A stretch of DNA of 64,000 nucleotides from Bifidobacterium hapali (GTDB taxonomy: Bacteria; Actinomycetota; Actinomycetes; Actinomycetales; Bifidobacteriaceae): positions 62,001 to 126,000 of the forward strand of contig NZ_MWWY01000021.1 of assembly GCF_002259755.1 (NCBI RefSeq), written 5' to 3'. The notes below the pieces were generated by a model. It did not search any database. It was given only the letters and a program-made list of their open reading frames with translations, and had not been told where the DNA came from. This document shows, piece by piece, positions 42,829-51,333 of this stretch (the first letter of the stretch is position 1; the number at the start of each line of letters is the position of its first letter). The position numbers were made by a program, and so were the translations under genes.

Positions 42829-43485
42829 ATGCGTGAGTCAAAACAGGCGCGTTTGGAGCGTATGCATGCCGAATATGCGATCCTGTGCCGCGAGTTCCCG
42901 GCTCCGAAATGTGCACTGCATTTTACGAATCCGTTTGAGCTGCTGGTAGCAACAGTATTGAGCGCGCAAACAACCGATAAACGAGTCAATTCGGTTACTC
43001 CTGCCTTGTTTGCATCGTATCCAAATGCGGCGGCGTTAGCGAACGCGAGAGCTGAGGATGTTGAAGATATTATTCGTCCGCTCGGCTTTTTCCGTTCAAA
43101 AACGCAGCATTTGCTTGGGTTGGCTAACGCATTGGACCGCGATTTCGGTGGCGTTGTGCCGCGTACGATGGATGAGTTGACTGGTTTACCCGGCGTGGGT
43201 CGCAAGACTGCGAACGTGGTACTTGGCAATGCGTTTCATATTCCGGGATTTCCGGTGGATACGCATGTGATGCGTGTGACTGGACGACTGCGTTGGCGTA
43301 GCGATTGGCGGATTGCTAAGTCTGATCCGGTGAAGGTCGAGCGTGAGATCTGCGCTTGTTTTCCACCCGAAGAATGGACTGATTTGTCTCATAGATTGAT
43401 ACTGCATGGTCGTGCGGTGTGTCATGCGCGCACGCCTGACTGCGCTAACTGTCCACTCAATGAGACATGTCCATCAGCTGGCTGA
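42829..43485 (+). CDS. nth: Endonuclease III
   Basis: DNA glycosylase/AP lyase that removes oxidised pyrimidines. The 218-residue protein has the helix-hairpin-helix ELTGLPGVGRKTANVVLGNAF with the catalytic Lys, the catalytic Asp in FPVDTHVMRVTGRL, and the C-terminal iron-sulfur cluster ligands CHARTPDCANCPLNETC (C-x6-C-x2-C-x5-C). Start ATG at 42829, 9 bases after glnR, so probably in its operon. Length is typical. Confidence 0.96.
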   Translation: MRESKQARLERMHAEYAILCREFPAPKCALHFTNPFELLVATVLSAQTTDKRVNSVTPALFASYPNAAALANARAEDVEDIIRPLGFFRSKTQHLLGLANALDRDFGGVVPRTMDELTGLPGVGRKTANVVLGNAFHIPGFPVDTHVMRVTGRLRWRSDWRIAKSDPVKVEREICACFPPEEWTDLSHRLILHGRAVCHARTPDCANCPLNETCPSAG

Positions 43486-43576
43486 TACCGCTCGCGCAGT
43501 TTTTTCATGCCGCTTACAGCACGTAAACATCCGTTTGTTAAATAAGATGTTCCCCCGAGACGACAACGCCCCCCGC

Positions 43577-43582
43577 TAGACT
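43577..43582 (+). promoter_or_regulatory. -10 box of the peptide-binding protein, leaderless start
   Basis: TAGACT, then GGGCGGC (7 bases), then ATG at 43590. Same layout as moxR and rsmD. Confidence 0.6.
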
Positions 43583-43589
43583 GGGCGGC

Positions 43590-45113
43590 ATGCATAAGCA
43601 AGGCGGGAATTCCCTACGTTCATGGTTGGTTTTCGTAGCAACAGCAGTCGTACTATCGCTGATCGCATGGTTGGTATGGTCAGCAGTCACAAACCGCGAC
43701 GAGTTGCCCCTTATCGGCGGCGATAAACCGTCGTCGTCCGTAACAGTCGGTTTGACTGGCGCTCCAGACTCACTGGACATACGCACAGACGCAAGTACAG
43801 CCATATCACGCGCACTGATCGGCAACGTATACGAGACACTGGTGACACGCGATGAGAACAACGCGCTGCAACCGGGACTTGCGTCAAGCTGGAAGGTATC
43901 AGACGACGGACTGACGTACACGTTCACGCTGTCGTCAGGGCTGACGTTCTCAAACGGTAACGTGCTGGACTCGTCTGATGTTATTTGGTCGCTGCAGCAG
44001 ATCGTCAAGAATAAATATCAGGGCGTTACCGATCTCGCTAATTTAAAGTCTGCGGTGAATCCGAACGAAACCACAGTCCAACTCACGTTGAGCAAGCCTG
44101 ACCCGCGTTTCTTGCGTGCACTGTCCGGCCGTGCGGGCATTGTGTATGACTCCGAAGCTACGATCGACTATGCGACCGCCGCGCTCGGCTCCGGCCCGTT
44201 TACCGTGAAGCAATTCGATAAGGGTTCTTCGATTACGCTGGAACATAACAGTCGATATCACGGTGACAAAGCTAAGGTCGGTCAGGCAACACTGAAGTAT
44301 TACGCGAGCGCGGATGCGTTGACGAAGGCTGCACAGAATGGTGAAGTGCAGCTTGCATTTTCAGATGATGCCACGCTGGCTAATGCGGCAAACGACGGTG
44401 AGAAGCCGAAAGTGGAGACTGGCATGTCGCGTTCGAAAGTGATGCTTGCGTTCAACAATGCAACCGATTCGATTTTGTCTGATCAGCAGGCTCGTCGTGC
44501 GTTCCGTTTCGGCATTGATGCGAAGGGTATTGCTTCGTCGCAGTCTGATTCGGCAGGTGCGCTCGGTGGTCCGTTTACGCCACTTGACCCGGGTTATGAG
44601 GATTTAACTGGCATGTTCTCGTATGATCAAGGTCAAGCTAGTAGTATGCTCGCTTACTTCTACCATAATTATTTAGGTACGGTTGATCTGCTTGTGCCTA
44701 TGCGATACTCGTCATTGGCGAACACGATCGCTGATCAGTTGCGTGCGATTAGTTTGCCGGTCAATGTTGAGACTCTCGATAGTGAAGAGGCTGTTACGCA
44801 GCGTATTAACGACGGCAAGTACACGATCGCACTGACGACAACCATTGATGATGGTCCTGTGTATGCGGGTGAGAATGTGTATCACTATCAAAAAGGTGAA
44901 GTTCAGCAGTCGTATGCGAATGTGCTGGCAGCCACGAACGATAACGACTATCAGAACCGGCTCAAAGCGTATGCGAAAACACTCAGCGATGACGCGCCAA
45001 ACGACTGGTTGTACACGCGAAAGACGTTCATCGCTGCCGCCAGCGGCGTAAGCGGCTATCCAAAGAACATGACCGACGAGCTTCTTCCGCTCGCCAAAGT
45101 CACCGTTGGCTGA
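43590..45113 (+). CDS. ABC transporter substrate-binding protein, family 5
   Basis: A 507-residue extracytoplasmic peptide/nickel-type binding protein. The N-terminal helix (about residues 12-33, WLVFVATAVVLSLIAWLVWSAV) is followed directly by the mature domain; there is no lipobox Cys, so it is probably anchored by this helix. Family marks: SSVTVGLTGAPDSLDIRTDAST, YETLVTRDENNALQPGLASSWKVSDDGLTYTF and the SBP_bac_5 core. No permease or ATPase genes are adjacent (ffh follows), so its partners are elsewhere or it works as an orphan receptor. Leaderless-type start. Confidence 0.91.
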   Translation: MHKQGGNSLRSWLVFVATAVVLSLIAWLVWSAVTNRDELPLIGGDKPSSSVTVGLTGAPDSLDIRTDASTAISRALIGNVYETLVTRDENNALQPGLASSWKVSDDGLTYTFTLSSGLTFSNGNVLDSSDVIWSLQQIVKNKYQGVTDLANLKSAVNPNETTVQLTLSKPDPRFLRALSGRAGIVYDSEATIDYATAALGSGPFTVKQFDKGSSITLEHNSRYHGDKAKVGQATLKYYASADALTKAAQNGEVQLAFSDDATLANAANDGEKPKVETGMSRSKVMLAFNNATDSILSDQQARRAFRFGIDAKGIASSQSDSAGALGGPFTPLDPGYEDLTGMFSYDQGQASSMLAYFYHNYLGTVDLLVPMRYSSLANTIADQLRAISLPVNVETLDSEEAVTQRINDGKYTIALTTTIDDGPVYAGENVYHYQKGEVQQSYANVLAATNDNDYQNRLKAYAKTLSDDAPNDWLYTRKTFIAAASGVSGYPKNMTDELLPLAKVTVG

Positions 45114-45199
45114 CGGATAGAGGGAGATTAGCCGTTCCGTTGGTGCGACTACCCTCGCTCACGCCCTTTTCAGGCCCCACGGCTAGACTAGTGCGCATT

Positions 45200-46843
45200 A
45201 TGGCAGCATTTAGTTCTTTAACAGACCGTCTCTCAAATGCGTTTAAGCATTTGAAGAGCAAAGGCAAACTTTCTGAGGCTGATATCGACGGCACAATCCG
45301 CGAAATCCGCCGTGCACTGCTTGACGCCGATGTGGCGCTTGAAGTCGTGCGCTCGTTCACTGCTCGCGTACGTGAGCGTGCGCTGGGCACTGAAGTATCC
45401 GAAGCGTTGAACCCAGCGCAGCAGGTCGTCAAAATCGTCAACGACGAGTTGACCGACATTCTCGGCGCCGGTGTTGATCGTCCGCTTAACTTTGCGAAGA
45501 ATCCGCCGACGATCATCATGCTCGCCGGCTTGCAGGGCGCTGGTAAAACCACGCTCGCCGGCAAGCTCGGCTATTGGCTGAAGGACGCCGGTCATACGCC
45601 GCTCTTGGTTGCAGCTGATTTGCAGCGTCCGAACGCCGTCACGCAGCTGCAAGTCGTGGGCGAACGCGCTGGCGTGCCCGTGTACGCACCGGAAAAAGGC
45701 GTGCAGTCTGACGGTGGCGACGCAGTATCCGCTCCGGGCCAGACCAGTGGCGACCCGGTAAAAGTGGCGCGCGATTCGATCGCGTTTGCTAAGCAGAAGC
45801 TGTACGACACGGTGATTATCGATACCGCTGGTCGTCTCGGCGTAGATGAAGAGCTCATGAAGCAGGCGCGCGATATTCGCGATGCCGTTCAGCCGAATGA
45901 AATTCTGTTCGTGATCGATGCGATGATCGGTCAGGATGCGGTCAAGACCGCGCAAGCGTTCGATGAAGGCGTTGATTTCACTGGCGTCGTGCTTTCAAAG
46001 CTCGATGGTGATGCGCGTGGTGGTGCGGCTCTGTCGGTGGCGAGCGTGACTGGCAAGCCGATTCTGTTCGCCTCGAACGGCGAAGGCTTGAAGGATTTCG
46101 AGGTTTTCCACCCGGATCGTATGGCCTCGCGTATTCTCGATATGGGCGATATTCTGACCCTGATCGAGCAAGCCCAAAAACAGTTCGATGAAGATAAAGC
46201 TCGTGAAGCGGCCGCGAAGATGGCTGAGGGCGAGTTCGGTCTTGATGATTTTCTTGAGCAGTTGCAGCAGGTTCGTAAACTTGGTTCGATGAAGTCACTA
46301 CTCGGGATGATTCCGGGTATGGCTGCTCATCGCAAAGAGCTAGAACAGTTTGACGAACGTGAAATCGACCGTACTGAAGCGATTATTCGTTCGATGACAC
46401 CAGCCGAGCGTCGCAACCCGAAGATTATCGACGGTTCTCGTCGCGCACGTATCGCCTATGGTTCAGGTAACACTGTTTCCGCAGTAAACGCATTACTGCA
46501 GCGCTTTGATCAGGCTGCGAAGATGATGAAGCGCATGTCCAGCAAGGCTGGCATGGGTGGCGTACCTGGCTTCGGCGGTCCTGCTATGGGCGGCGGTAAG
46601 AAGAACGGTAAGAAGAGCAAGAAGAAGTTCAAGTCCGGTAACCCGATGAAGCGTGAGGCTGAAGAAAAAGCATTGCGCGATAAGCTCGCTGGCAAGTCGT
46701 CTAGCGGCACGTCGGGCGGTTCGGCGTTCGCCAAGAAGCCACAGAATCCGGCACTTCCAGCCGGCTTGCAGCAGGCTCTTGATGCAAACGGTGGCGAATT
46801 GCCCCCGAACTTCGGCGGCGGACTGAGCGGTCTTCTCGGCTGA
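45200..46843 (+). CDS. ffh: Signal recognition particle protein Ffh
   Basis: SRP GTPase that binds signal sequences on nascent chains and, with 4.5S RNA and FtsY, targets them to the membrane. N domain (about residues 1-85); G domain with GLQGAGKTTLAGKLGY (G1), DTAGRLGVDEELM (G3) and SKLDGDARGGAAL (G4-G5); the M domain is Met-rich (MMKRMSSKAGMGGVPGFGGPAMGGGKK). The 547 residues exceed E. coli Ffh by a ~20-residue Gly/Ser/Asp insertion after PVYAPEKG (about residues 180-200) and a longer basic/Gly tail. TAGACT lies 10 bases upstream, giving a very short leader. Confidence 0.96.
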   Translation: MAAFSSLTDRLSNAFKHLKSKGKLSEADIDGTIREIRRALLDADVALEVVRSFTARVRERALGTEVSEALNPAQQVVKIVNDELTDILGAGVDRPLNFAKNPPTIIMLAGLQGAGKTTLAGKLGYWLKDAGHTPLLVAADLQRPNAVTQLQVVGERAGVPVYAPEKGVQSDGGDAVSAPGQTSGDPVKVARDSIAFAKQKLYDTVIIDTAGRLGVDEELMKQARDIRDAVQPNEILFVIDAMIGQDAVKTAQAFDEGVDFTGVVLSKLDGDARGGAALSVASVTGKPILFASNGEGLKDFEVFHPDRMASRILDMGDILTLIEQAQKQFDEDKAREAAAKMAEGEFGLDDFLEQLQQVRKLGSMKSLLGMIPGMAAHRKELEQFDEREIDRTEAIIRSMTPAERRNPKIIDGSRRARIAYGSGNTVSAVNALLQRFDQAAKMMKRMSSKAGMGGVPGFGGPAMGGGKKNGKKSKKKFKSGNPMKREAEEKALRDKLAGKSSSGTSGGSAFAKKPQNPALPAGLQQALDANGGELPPNFGGGLSGLLG

Positions 46844-46849
46844 GTACGT

Positions 46850-47977
46850 ATGTTTTGGTTCTTATGGACTGTCGTGCTCGTATGCGCACTGTGGGCCGCG
46901 CTGAGCTTACTACCAGCAGGCGCGGACGCGCATATGCCGTTACCATATCTCATCGCGTTAGTACCGCTTTTATGGGTGCCTACGATTGCCGTCGCTGTGA
47001 CGGCAATCGTCATGCGCGAATGGGGACTCTTATGCGGTGCGATTGCAGCTGGCCTGTTATCGCAGATGCATGAGGCTGGATACTGGACTAATTATTCGCT
47101 GAATCGTAGTATTTTGCAGCTGGTGCAGCGCTCGTCAACGCCAAGCAAAACGCCAGCTCATCGTCAGCCGACTACTGCTGAACTACTTGCAACCATCCGT
47201 GAAACACGTCGTGAAACAGATATTACGGCGCGTGAAACAGCCAACGACGTACTATCCGAACGCACCTCAGCAGCCGCAACTATCAACGTGATGACACTTA
47301 ACTGTCGTTACGGTCGCGCGGATGCCAAGTCTATCGTTGCGATGGTATTGAGTCGCAATATCACTGTGCTCGCACTGCAAGAGCTCACCCACGAACTCGT
47401 GCAAGACCTCAACGATAACGGACTTGATCTCCTGCTGCCCTATCATCAACTCGGCGAAGATCGCAGTGACCAAGACAACGGCGGTTTTAACGGTATCTGG
47501 ATTCGCGTCGATCCTCAATCAAGCGAACAATCTTCCGTGTCGATTGACGCAGCAGACGTACCGTCTATCACGATTCCTGTTGACGCGACGCGAGATATTA
47601 CGTTTGCGTCCGCACATCCGAAGTCACCGATGCGCGGCACACATGCGTGGTCTGCTGGCATTATGGGACTTAAGGATCTGGCTGCTGTTCAGAGCAACGC
47701 TGAGCATGGCAATCGTGATATCACGGTCATACTCGGTGATCTCAACTCCAGCATGGCGCATCCAAGTTTCCGAGCGTTATTAAAGTCCGGTTTTATTGAT
47801 GCGAACATCAGTGTCAGTCAAGGTGCGCAGCGCACGTTCCCCAGCTGGTTGCCGTGGCCGCGCATTGTCCTCGATCATGTGATCGCCACTACGGGTGTTA
47901 CGTTCACTGACGTCAAGTCAACCGTGATCGAACACACTGATCATCTCGCACTCACCGCCACGCTCACGATTCGCTGA
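46850..47977 (+). CDS. Endonuclease/exonuclease/phosphatase family protein, membrane-anchored
   Basis: A 375-residue protein with two to three N-terminal membrane helices (about residues 3-22, 28-45 and 50-68) and a C-terminal metal-dependent phosphoesterase domain: [27 protein letters not shown] (QE motif), [15 protein letters not shown] (GDLNS) and the VIATT...[11 protein letters not shown] final His-Asp. The substrate may be a phospholipid headgroup or nucleic acid; unknown. It starts 6 bases after ffh and may be read with it. A polar linker of Arg/Thr residues lies between helices and catalytic domain. Confidence 0.88.
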   Translation: MFWFLWTVVLVCALWAALSLLPAGADAHMPLPYLIALVPLLWVPTIAVAVTAIVMREWGLLCGAIAAGLLSQMHEAGYWTNYSLNRSILQLVQRSSTPSKTPAHRQPTTAELLATIRETRRETDITARETANDVLSERTSAAATINVMTLNCRYGRADAKSIVAMVLSRNITVLALQELTHELVQDLNDNGLDLLLPYHQLGEDRSDQDNGGFNGIWIRVDPQSSEQSSVSIDAADVPSITIPVDATRDITFASAHPKSPMRGTHAWSAGIMGLKDLAAVQSNAEHGNRDITVILGDLNSSMAHPSFRALLKSGFIDANISVSQGAQRTFPSWLPWPRIVLDHVIATTGVTFTDVKSTVIEHTDHLALTATLTIR

Positions 47978-48012
47978 ATACACAGCGTGTCGCGCGATCT
48001 ACCCCTGTGCGC

Positions 48013-48018
48013 TATAAT
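48013..48018 (+). promoter_or_regulatory. -10 box of the rpsP operon
   Basis: TATAAT, perfect consensus, followed by a ~125-base leader before the TTG start of rpsP. The leader contains GC-rich segments that could be structured for ribosomal control. Confidence 0.7.
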
Positions 48019-48144
48019 AGCCCGGTTATTCACGATGGACGGTGCCCTCTACTCCCGGCTGTCGTGAGGAACACGTGGGCTCGGCGAGCTGCGCCCCACA
48101 ATGCAAACCGAAACCACACCCCGAGTATTACAAGGAGAGCCATT

Positions 48145-48600
48145 TTGGCAACCAAGATTCGTCTGAAGCGCATGGGTAAGAAGTTCTACGCGTTCTACCG
48201 CGTAGTCATCATGGATTCGCGCACCAAGCGCGATGGCCGTGCCATCGAAGAGATCGGTACGTACAACCCGAACACCCAGCCTTCGACCATCGACATTAAG
48301 TCTGACCGCGCTCAGTACTGGCTCGGCGTTGGCGCCCAGCCGACCGAGCAGGTGCTGAACCTGCTCAAGATCACCGGTGACTGGCAGAAGTTCAAGGGTC
48401 TTGACGGTGCTGAAGGCACCCTGAAGACCGCTGCTGCTGGCCCGGATGCCGCTGCTCGCGTTGCAGCCGTTGAGAACGAAGCTCAGAAGCTGAAGGCTGC
48501 TAAGTCTGAGGCTGCTGCAAAGGCTAAGGCTGAGGCCGAAGCTGCTGCCGCTGCTGAAGAAGCGCCGGCTGCCGCTGCTGAGGAAGCGCAGGCTGAGTGA
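48145..48600 (+). CDS. rpsP: 30S ribosomal protein S16
   Basis: Small-subunit ribosomal protein. The 151-residue reading (start TTG at 48145, with AAGGAG 7 bases before) begins [30 protein letters not shown] and has [13 protein letters not shown] and [22 protein letters not shown]16 is normally 75-90 residues; here residues 90-151 are an Ala/Glu/Lys-rich helical extension, as found in several Actinobacteria. The TTG start follows the strong TATAAT promoter. It leads the rpsP-khpA-rimM-ABC-ABC-trmD run. Confidence 0.96.
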   Translation: MATKIRLKRMGKKFYAFYRVVIMDSRTKRDGRAIEEIGTYNPNTQPSTIDIKSDRAQYWLGVGAQPTEQVLNLLKITGDWQKFKGLDGAEGTLKTAAAGPDAAARVAAVENEAQKLKAAKSEAAAKAKAEAEAAAAAEEAPAAAAEEAQAE

Positions 48601-48602
48601 TT

Positions 48603-48836
48603 ATGCTCGCACAGGCTGTGGAACACCTTATTAAGAACATCGTCGATTTTCCTGACGATGTCTCGGTTAAGTCCCATGAGAATCCGCGCGGCGAACTTCT
48701 TCGCGTGCGTGTGAATCCTGAGGATATTGGCCGCGTGATCGGTCGCAACGGCCGGACCGCGAATGCGATTCGTACCGTGATTCAGGCGTTGTCTGATCAC
48801 AAGGTGCGCGTTGACATTATGGACGTGCGCAGGTGA
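48603..48836 (+). CDS. khpA: KH domain RNA-binding protein KhpA
   Basis: A 77-residue single-KH protein, the usual size, standing 2 bases after rpsP. The GxxG loop lies in IGRNGRTANAIRTVIQA, flanked by VNPEDIGRVI and KVRVDIMDV. KhpA partners KhpB in binding small RNAs and mRNAs that affect cell length and division in several Gram-positives. Start taken at ATG 48603, since MLAQAVEHL is the family-standard beginning; GTG at 48597 is possible. Its stop overlaps the rimM GTG. Confidence 0.93.
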   Translation: MLAQAVEHLIKNIVDFPDDVSVKSHENPRGELLRVRVNPEDIGRVIGRNGRTANAIRTVIQALSDHKVRVDIMDVRR

Positions 48837-49465
48837 ACCCCGACGTGGTGCGTGAACAACACTCCGATGACCCTCAGCAGCTTGACCTGCTGAGGGTCTG
48901 TCGTATCGGACGCGCTCAGGGGCTCAAAGGCGAAGTGAACGTCTACAGCTTTACGGACGAACCGGAATACCGGTTCGCTCCCGGTTCCGTACTGTACTCA
49001 CGCGATGGCGAAACTGAGTACATTGTGGAACGTTCCCGTTCTGTCAAAGCTCGTTGGATTCTCAAGCTTGAAGGCATCGATACGCGCGACGATTCAGAAG
49101 CGCTTAACGGTATCGAATTGTTCGGCGAGGCTGATGACCCGGATGAGATGCTTGAGGATGATGCGTGGTATCCGAAGGATCTGATCGGCTTGGAAGTTCG
49201 TTTGGCTGAGCATAACGGACTCGGACTGCCGGATGGTCAGGTCGTGGGCACTGTCGTGGACGTGCTTGACGGATTCCAATCGTTACTGAAAGTACGGCTT
49301 GAGCATCCTGTGCGCGATGCTGCCACTGGCGAAGTGACTGAGTCTTCTGCGCTGGTGCCATTCGTGGATGAGATTGTGCCCGATATTGATCTCGATGAGC
49401 AGTATCTGACCATCGATCCGCCGGGCGGTCTGATTCCAGGACTAGCTCAAGGTTCGGAATCCTAA
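48833..49465 (+). CDS. rimM: Ribosome maturation factor RimM
   Basis: Binds S19 during 30S maturation. The 210-residue protein has the N-terminal RimM barrel (RVCRIGRAQGLKGEVNVYSFTDEPEYRFAPGSVL) and the PRC barrel (AWYPKDLIGLEVRLAEHNGL...VGTVVDVLDG), ending ALVPFVDEIVPDIDLDEQYLTIDPPGGLIP, the conserved tail. It starts with GTG overlapping the khpA stop (GTGA), which shows translational coupling. Trm and ribosomal genes in one operon are normal. Confidence 0.96.
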   Translation: MNPDVVREQHSDDPQQLDLLRVCRIGRAQGLKGEVNVYSFTDEPEYRFAPGSVLYSRDGETEYIVERSRSVKARWILKLEGIDTRDDSEALNGIELFGEADDPDEMLEDDAWYPKDLIGLEVRLAEHNGLGLPDGQVVGTVVDVLDGFQSLLKVRLEHPVRDAATGEVTESSALVPFVDEIVPDIDLDEQYLTIDPPGGLIPGLAQGSES

Positions 49466-49527
49466 TTAGCATATCTCGGCTCGCACAGCACAGGGTATAG
49501 TATCGTCTTACCTAACGGGAGGCGATC

Positions 49528-51333
49528 ATGCGACTCATATTCCATTATGTCCGGCGGCACTGGGTTATGGCACTCACTGCCGCCGGATTTTTGCTTATCG
49601 AAACGATTGGCGATCTTCTACAGCCGACCTTGATGTCGATGATCGTCGATCAAGGCGTGGTCCATGCGGATGTTGGCGTGGTATTGCGTTGGGGTGCACT
49701 CATGCTCGCTGTCGCCCTCATTGGCGCAGGTGCGGCTGCTATGCGCAATATTTACGCGTCGCGCGCCTCGCAGCTTATCGGCCGTGATATTCGATCCGAC
49801 ACTTATCGCAAAGTCATGGCACTCGGATTCGACACAGTAGACCGACTCCAACCTGGCGCGATTATTACGCGCATCACAAATGATGTGGTGCAAATCCAAA
49901 ATTTTGCACAGGGACTTATGCGCATTATGCTCAAAGCTCCCATCACCTGTGTGGGCGCAATCGCACTGATTATCATTCAAATTCCTGAGCAGACGCCGAC
50001 CGTAGCAGTCATTTTGATCATCGCCGCGCTGCTGATCTGGGCGAATATGCACTTGAGTTTCCCTCGATTCCTACGTGTGCAGCGCGCGCTCGACCGACTC
50101 GGTATCGTCAGTCGTGAGTTCTTGCGTTCAATTCGCGTTGTCAAAGCGTTCGTGATGGAACACGCCGAACGTGCTCGATTTGGTGCGGCAGCACGCGGAT
50201 TCGCAGATGCGAATGTCTCTGCAACACGCGTCAACGCTACGTTCGGTCCGCTGATTAACTTGAGTGTCAATATGGGCATTGTCGCCATGTTGTGGTTGTC
50301 ACGATCGCAGCATGCGGCACAGATCGGCGCGCTTATGGCGTCCATGAACTATATGACGCAAGTCTTGTTCGCGCTGAATCGCGTGTCGATGATCGTCAAT
50401 TCAGCCACGCGAGCGAGCGCATCGGCCGCGCGCATCAAAGAAATATTCGACTGTCCAAACGAGTTCGCATCCGCAACATCTTCCCACGAGTCCGACTCGA
50501 AAGATCGCAATGATGTGATGTTGCCGACGTCATCATCTGCTGTCACCTTGCACAACGTGACGTTCACGTACGAACAGTCCGCAGTTCCAGCTTTGCGTGA
50601 CATAACGTTCACGATGGCGCGCGGCGCAACGCTCGGTATCATCGGACCAACTGGCTCCGGTAAATCAACGCTCGTATCGTTGATCGCGCGACTGTACGAT
50701 CCACAGTCTGGCACGGTTATGATCAACGGACGAAACGCACGCGAATGGGATGTGGATGAGCTGCGCGCGCAGATCGCGCTTGTTTCGCAGCAGCCGGTAT
50801 TGTTTACCGGTACGATTCGGTCGAATTTGCAGTGGGGTGATCCGCAAGCGGACGCCGAACGTATTCGCCGCGCGGCTCATCTCGCGTGTGCCGACGAGTT
50901 TATCGAGACCTTGCCCGGCGGCTATGATGCGCGCGTGGGCCAGGGAGGCGTGAACTTGTCAGGTGGGCAAAAGCAGCGCATTAATCTTGCTCGCGCACTG
51001 GTACGCAACCCACACATTCTTATTCTCGACGATTGCACGAGCGCGCTTGATGCGGTTACTGAGCACGAGGTGCTTGCGAATTTGCGTTCGCTGACCGCTG
51101 CAAGTCCGAACGCAACTTCTACTTCGACGGCTGCTGCGGCACCGGCTCAGCCAAACCACTTGAGCGTCATTATTATTTCGCAACGTATCACTACCGTACG
51201 CACGGCCGATCGCATCATCGTCATGGATAACGGTCATATCGCCGGCATCGGCACGCACAACGAACTCATGCGCACATGCGAGCTCTGCCAAGCGATCAGC
51301 GCGTCTCAGTTGGGAGGTGACCGGCATGAGTGA
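49528..51333 (+). CDS. Heterodimeric ABC exporter subunit 1 (degenerate catalytic site)
   Basis: A 601-residue transporter subunit with membrane (about 1-310) and ATPase (about 345-595) parts. ATPase motifs: Walker A GPTGSGKSTL, Q-loop SQQPVLF, signature NLSGGQKQR (intact), Walker B ILILDDCTSALD, where the catalytic Glu is replaced by Asp, and switch IIISQRITTV, where the His is replaced by Gln. These two losses mark the non-hydrolysing site of heterodimeric exporters such as TM287/288. It is preceded by GGGAGG at 7 bases and overlaps subunit 2 by 8 bases. Inserted between rimM and trmD; substrate unknown (drug, lipid or peptide are possible). Confidence 0.93.
   Translation: MRLIFHYVRRHWVMALTAAGFLLIETIGDLLQPTLMSMIVDQGVVHADVGVVLRWGALMLAVALIGAGAAAMRNIYASRASQLIGRDIRSDTYRKVMALGFDTVDRLQPGAIITRITNDVVQIQNFAQGLMRIMLKAPITCVGAIALIIIQIPEQTPTVAVILIIAALLIWANMHLSFPRFLRVQRALDRLGIVSREFLRSIRVVKAFVMEHAERARFGAAARGFADANVSATRVNATFGPLINLSVNMGIVAMLWLSRSQHAAQIGALMASMNYMTQVLFALNRVSMIVNSATRASASAARIKEIFDCPNEFASATSSHESDSKDRNDVMLPTSSSAVTLHNVTFTYEQSAVPALRDITFTMARGATLGIIGPTGSGKSTLVSLIARLYDPQSGTVMINGRNAREWDVDELRAQIALVSQQPVLFTGTIRSNLQWGDPQADAERIRRAAHLACADEFIETLPGGYDARVGQGGVNLSGGQKQRINLARALVRNPHILILDDCTSALDAVTEHEVLANLRSLTAASPNATSTSTAAAAPAQPNHLSVIIISQRITTVRTADRIIVMDNGHIAGIGTHNELMRTCELCQAISASQLGGDRHE

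Noticed and set aside
43590-45113. Lipoprotein signal in the peptide-binding protein
   Set aside because: There is no Cys in the first 60 residues, so no lipobox; a signal anchor is more likely.
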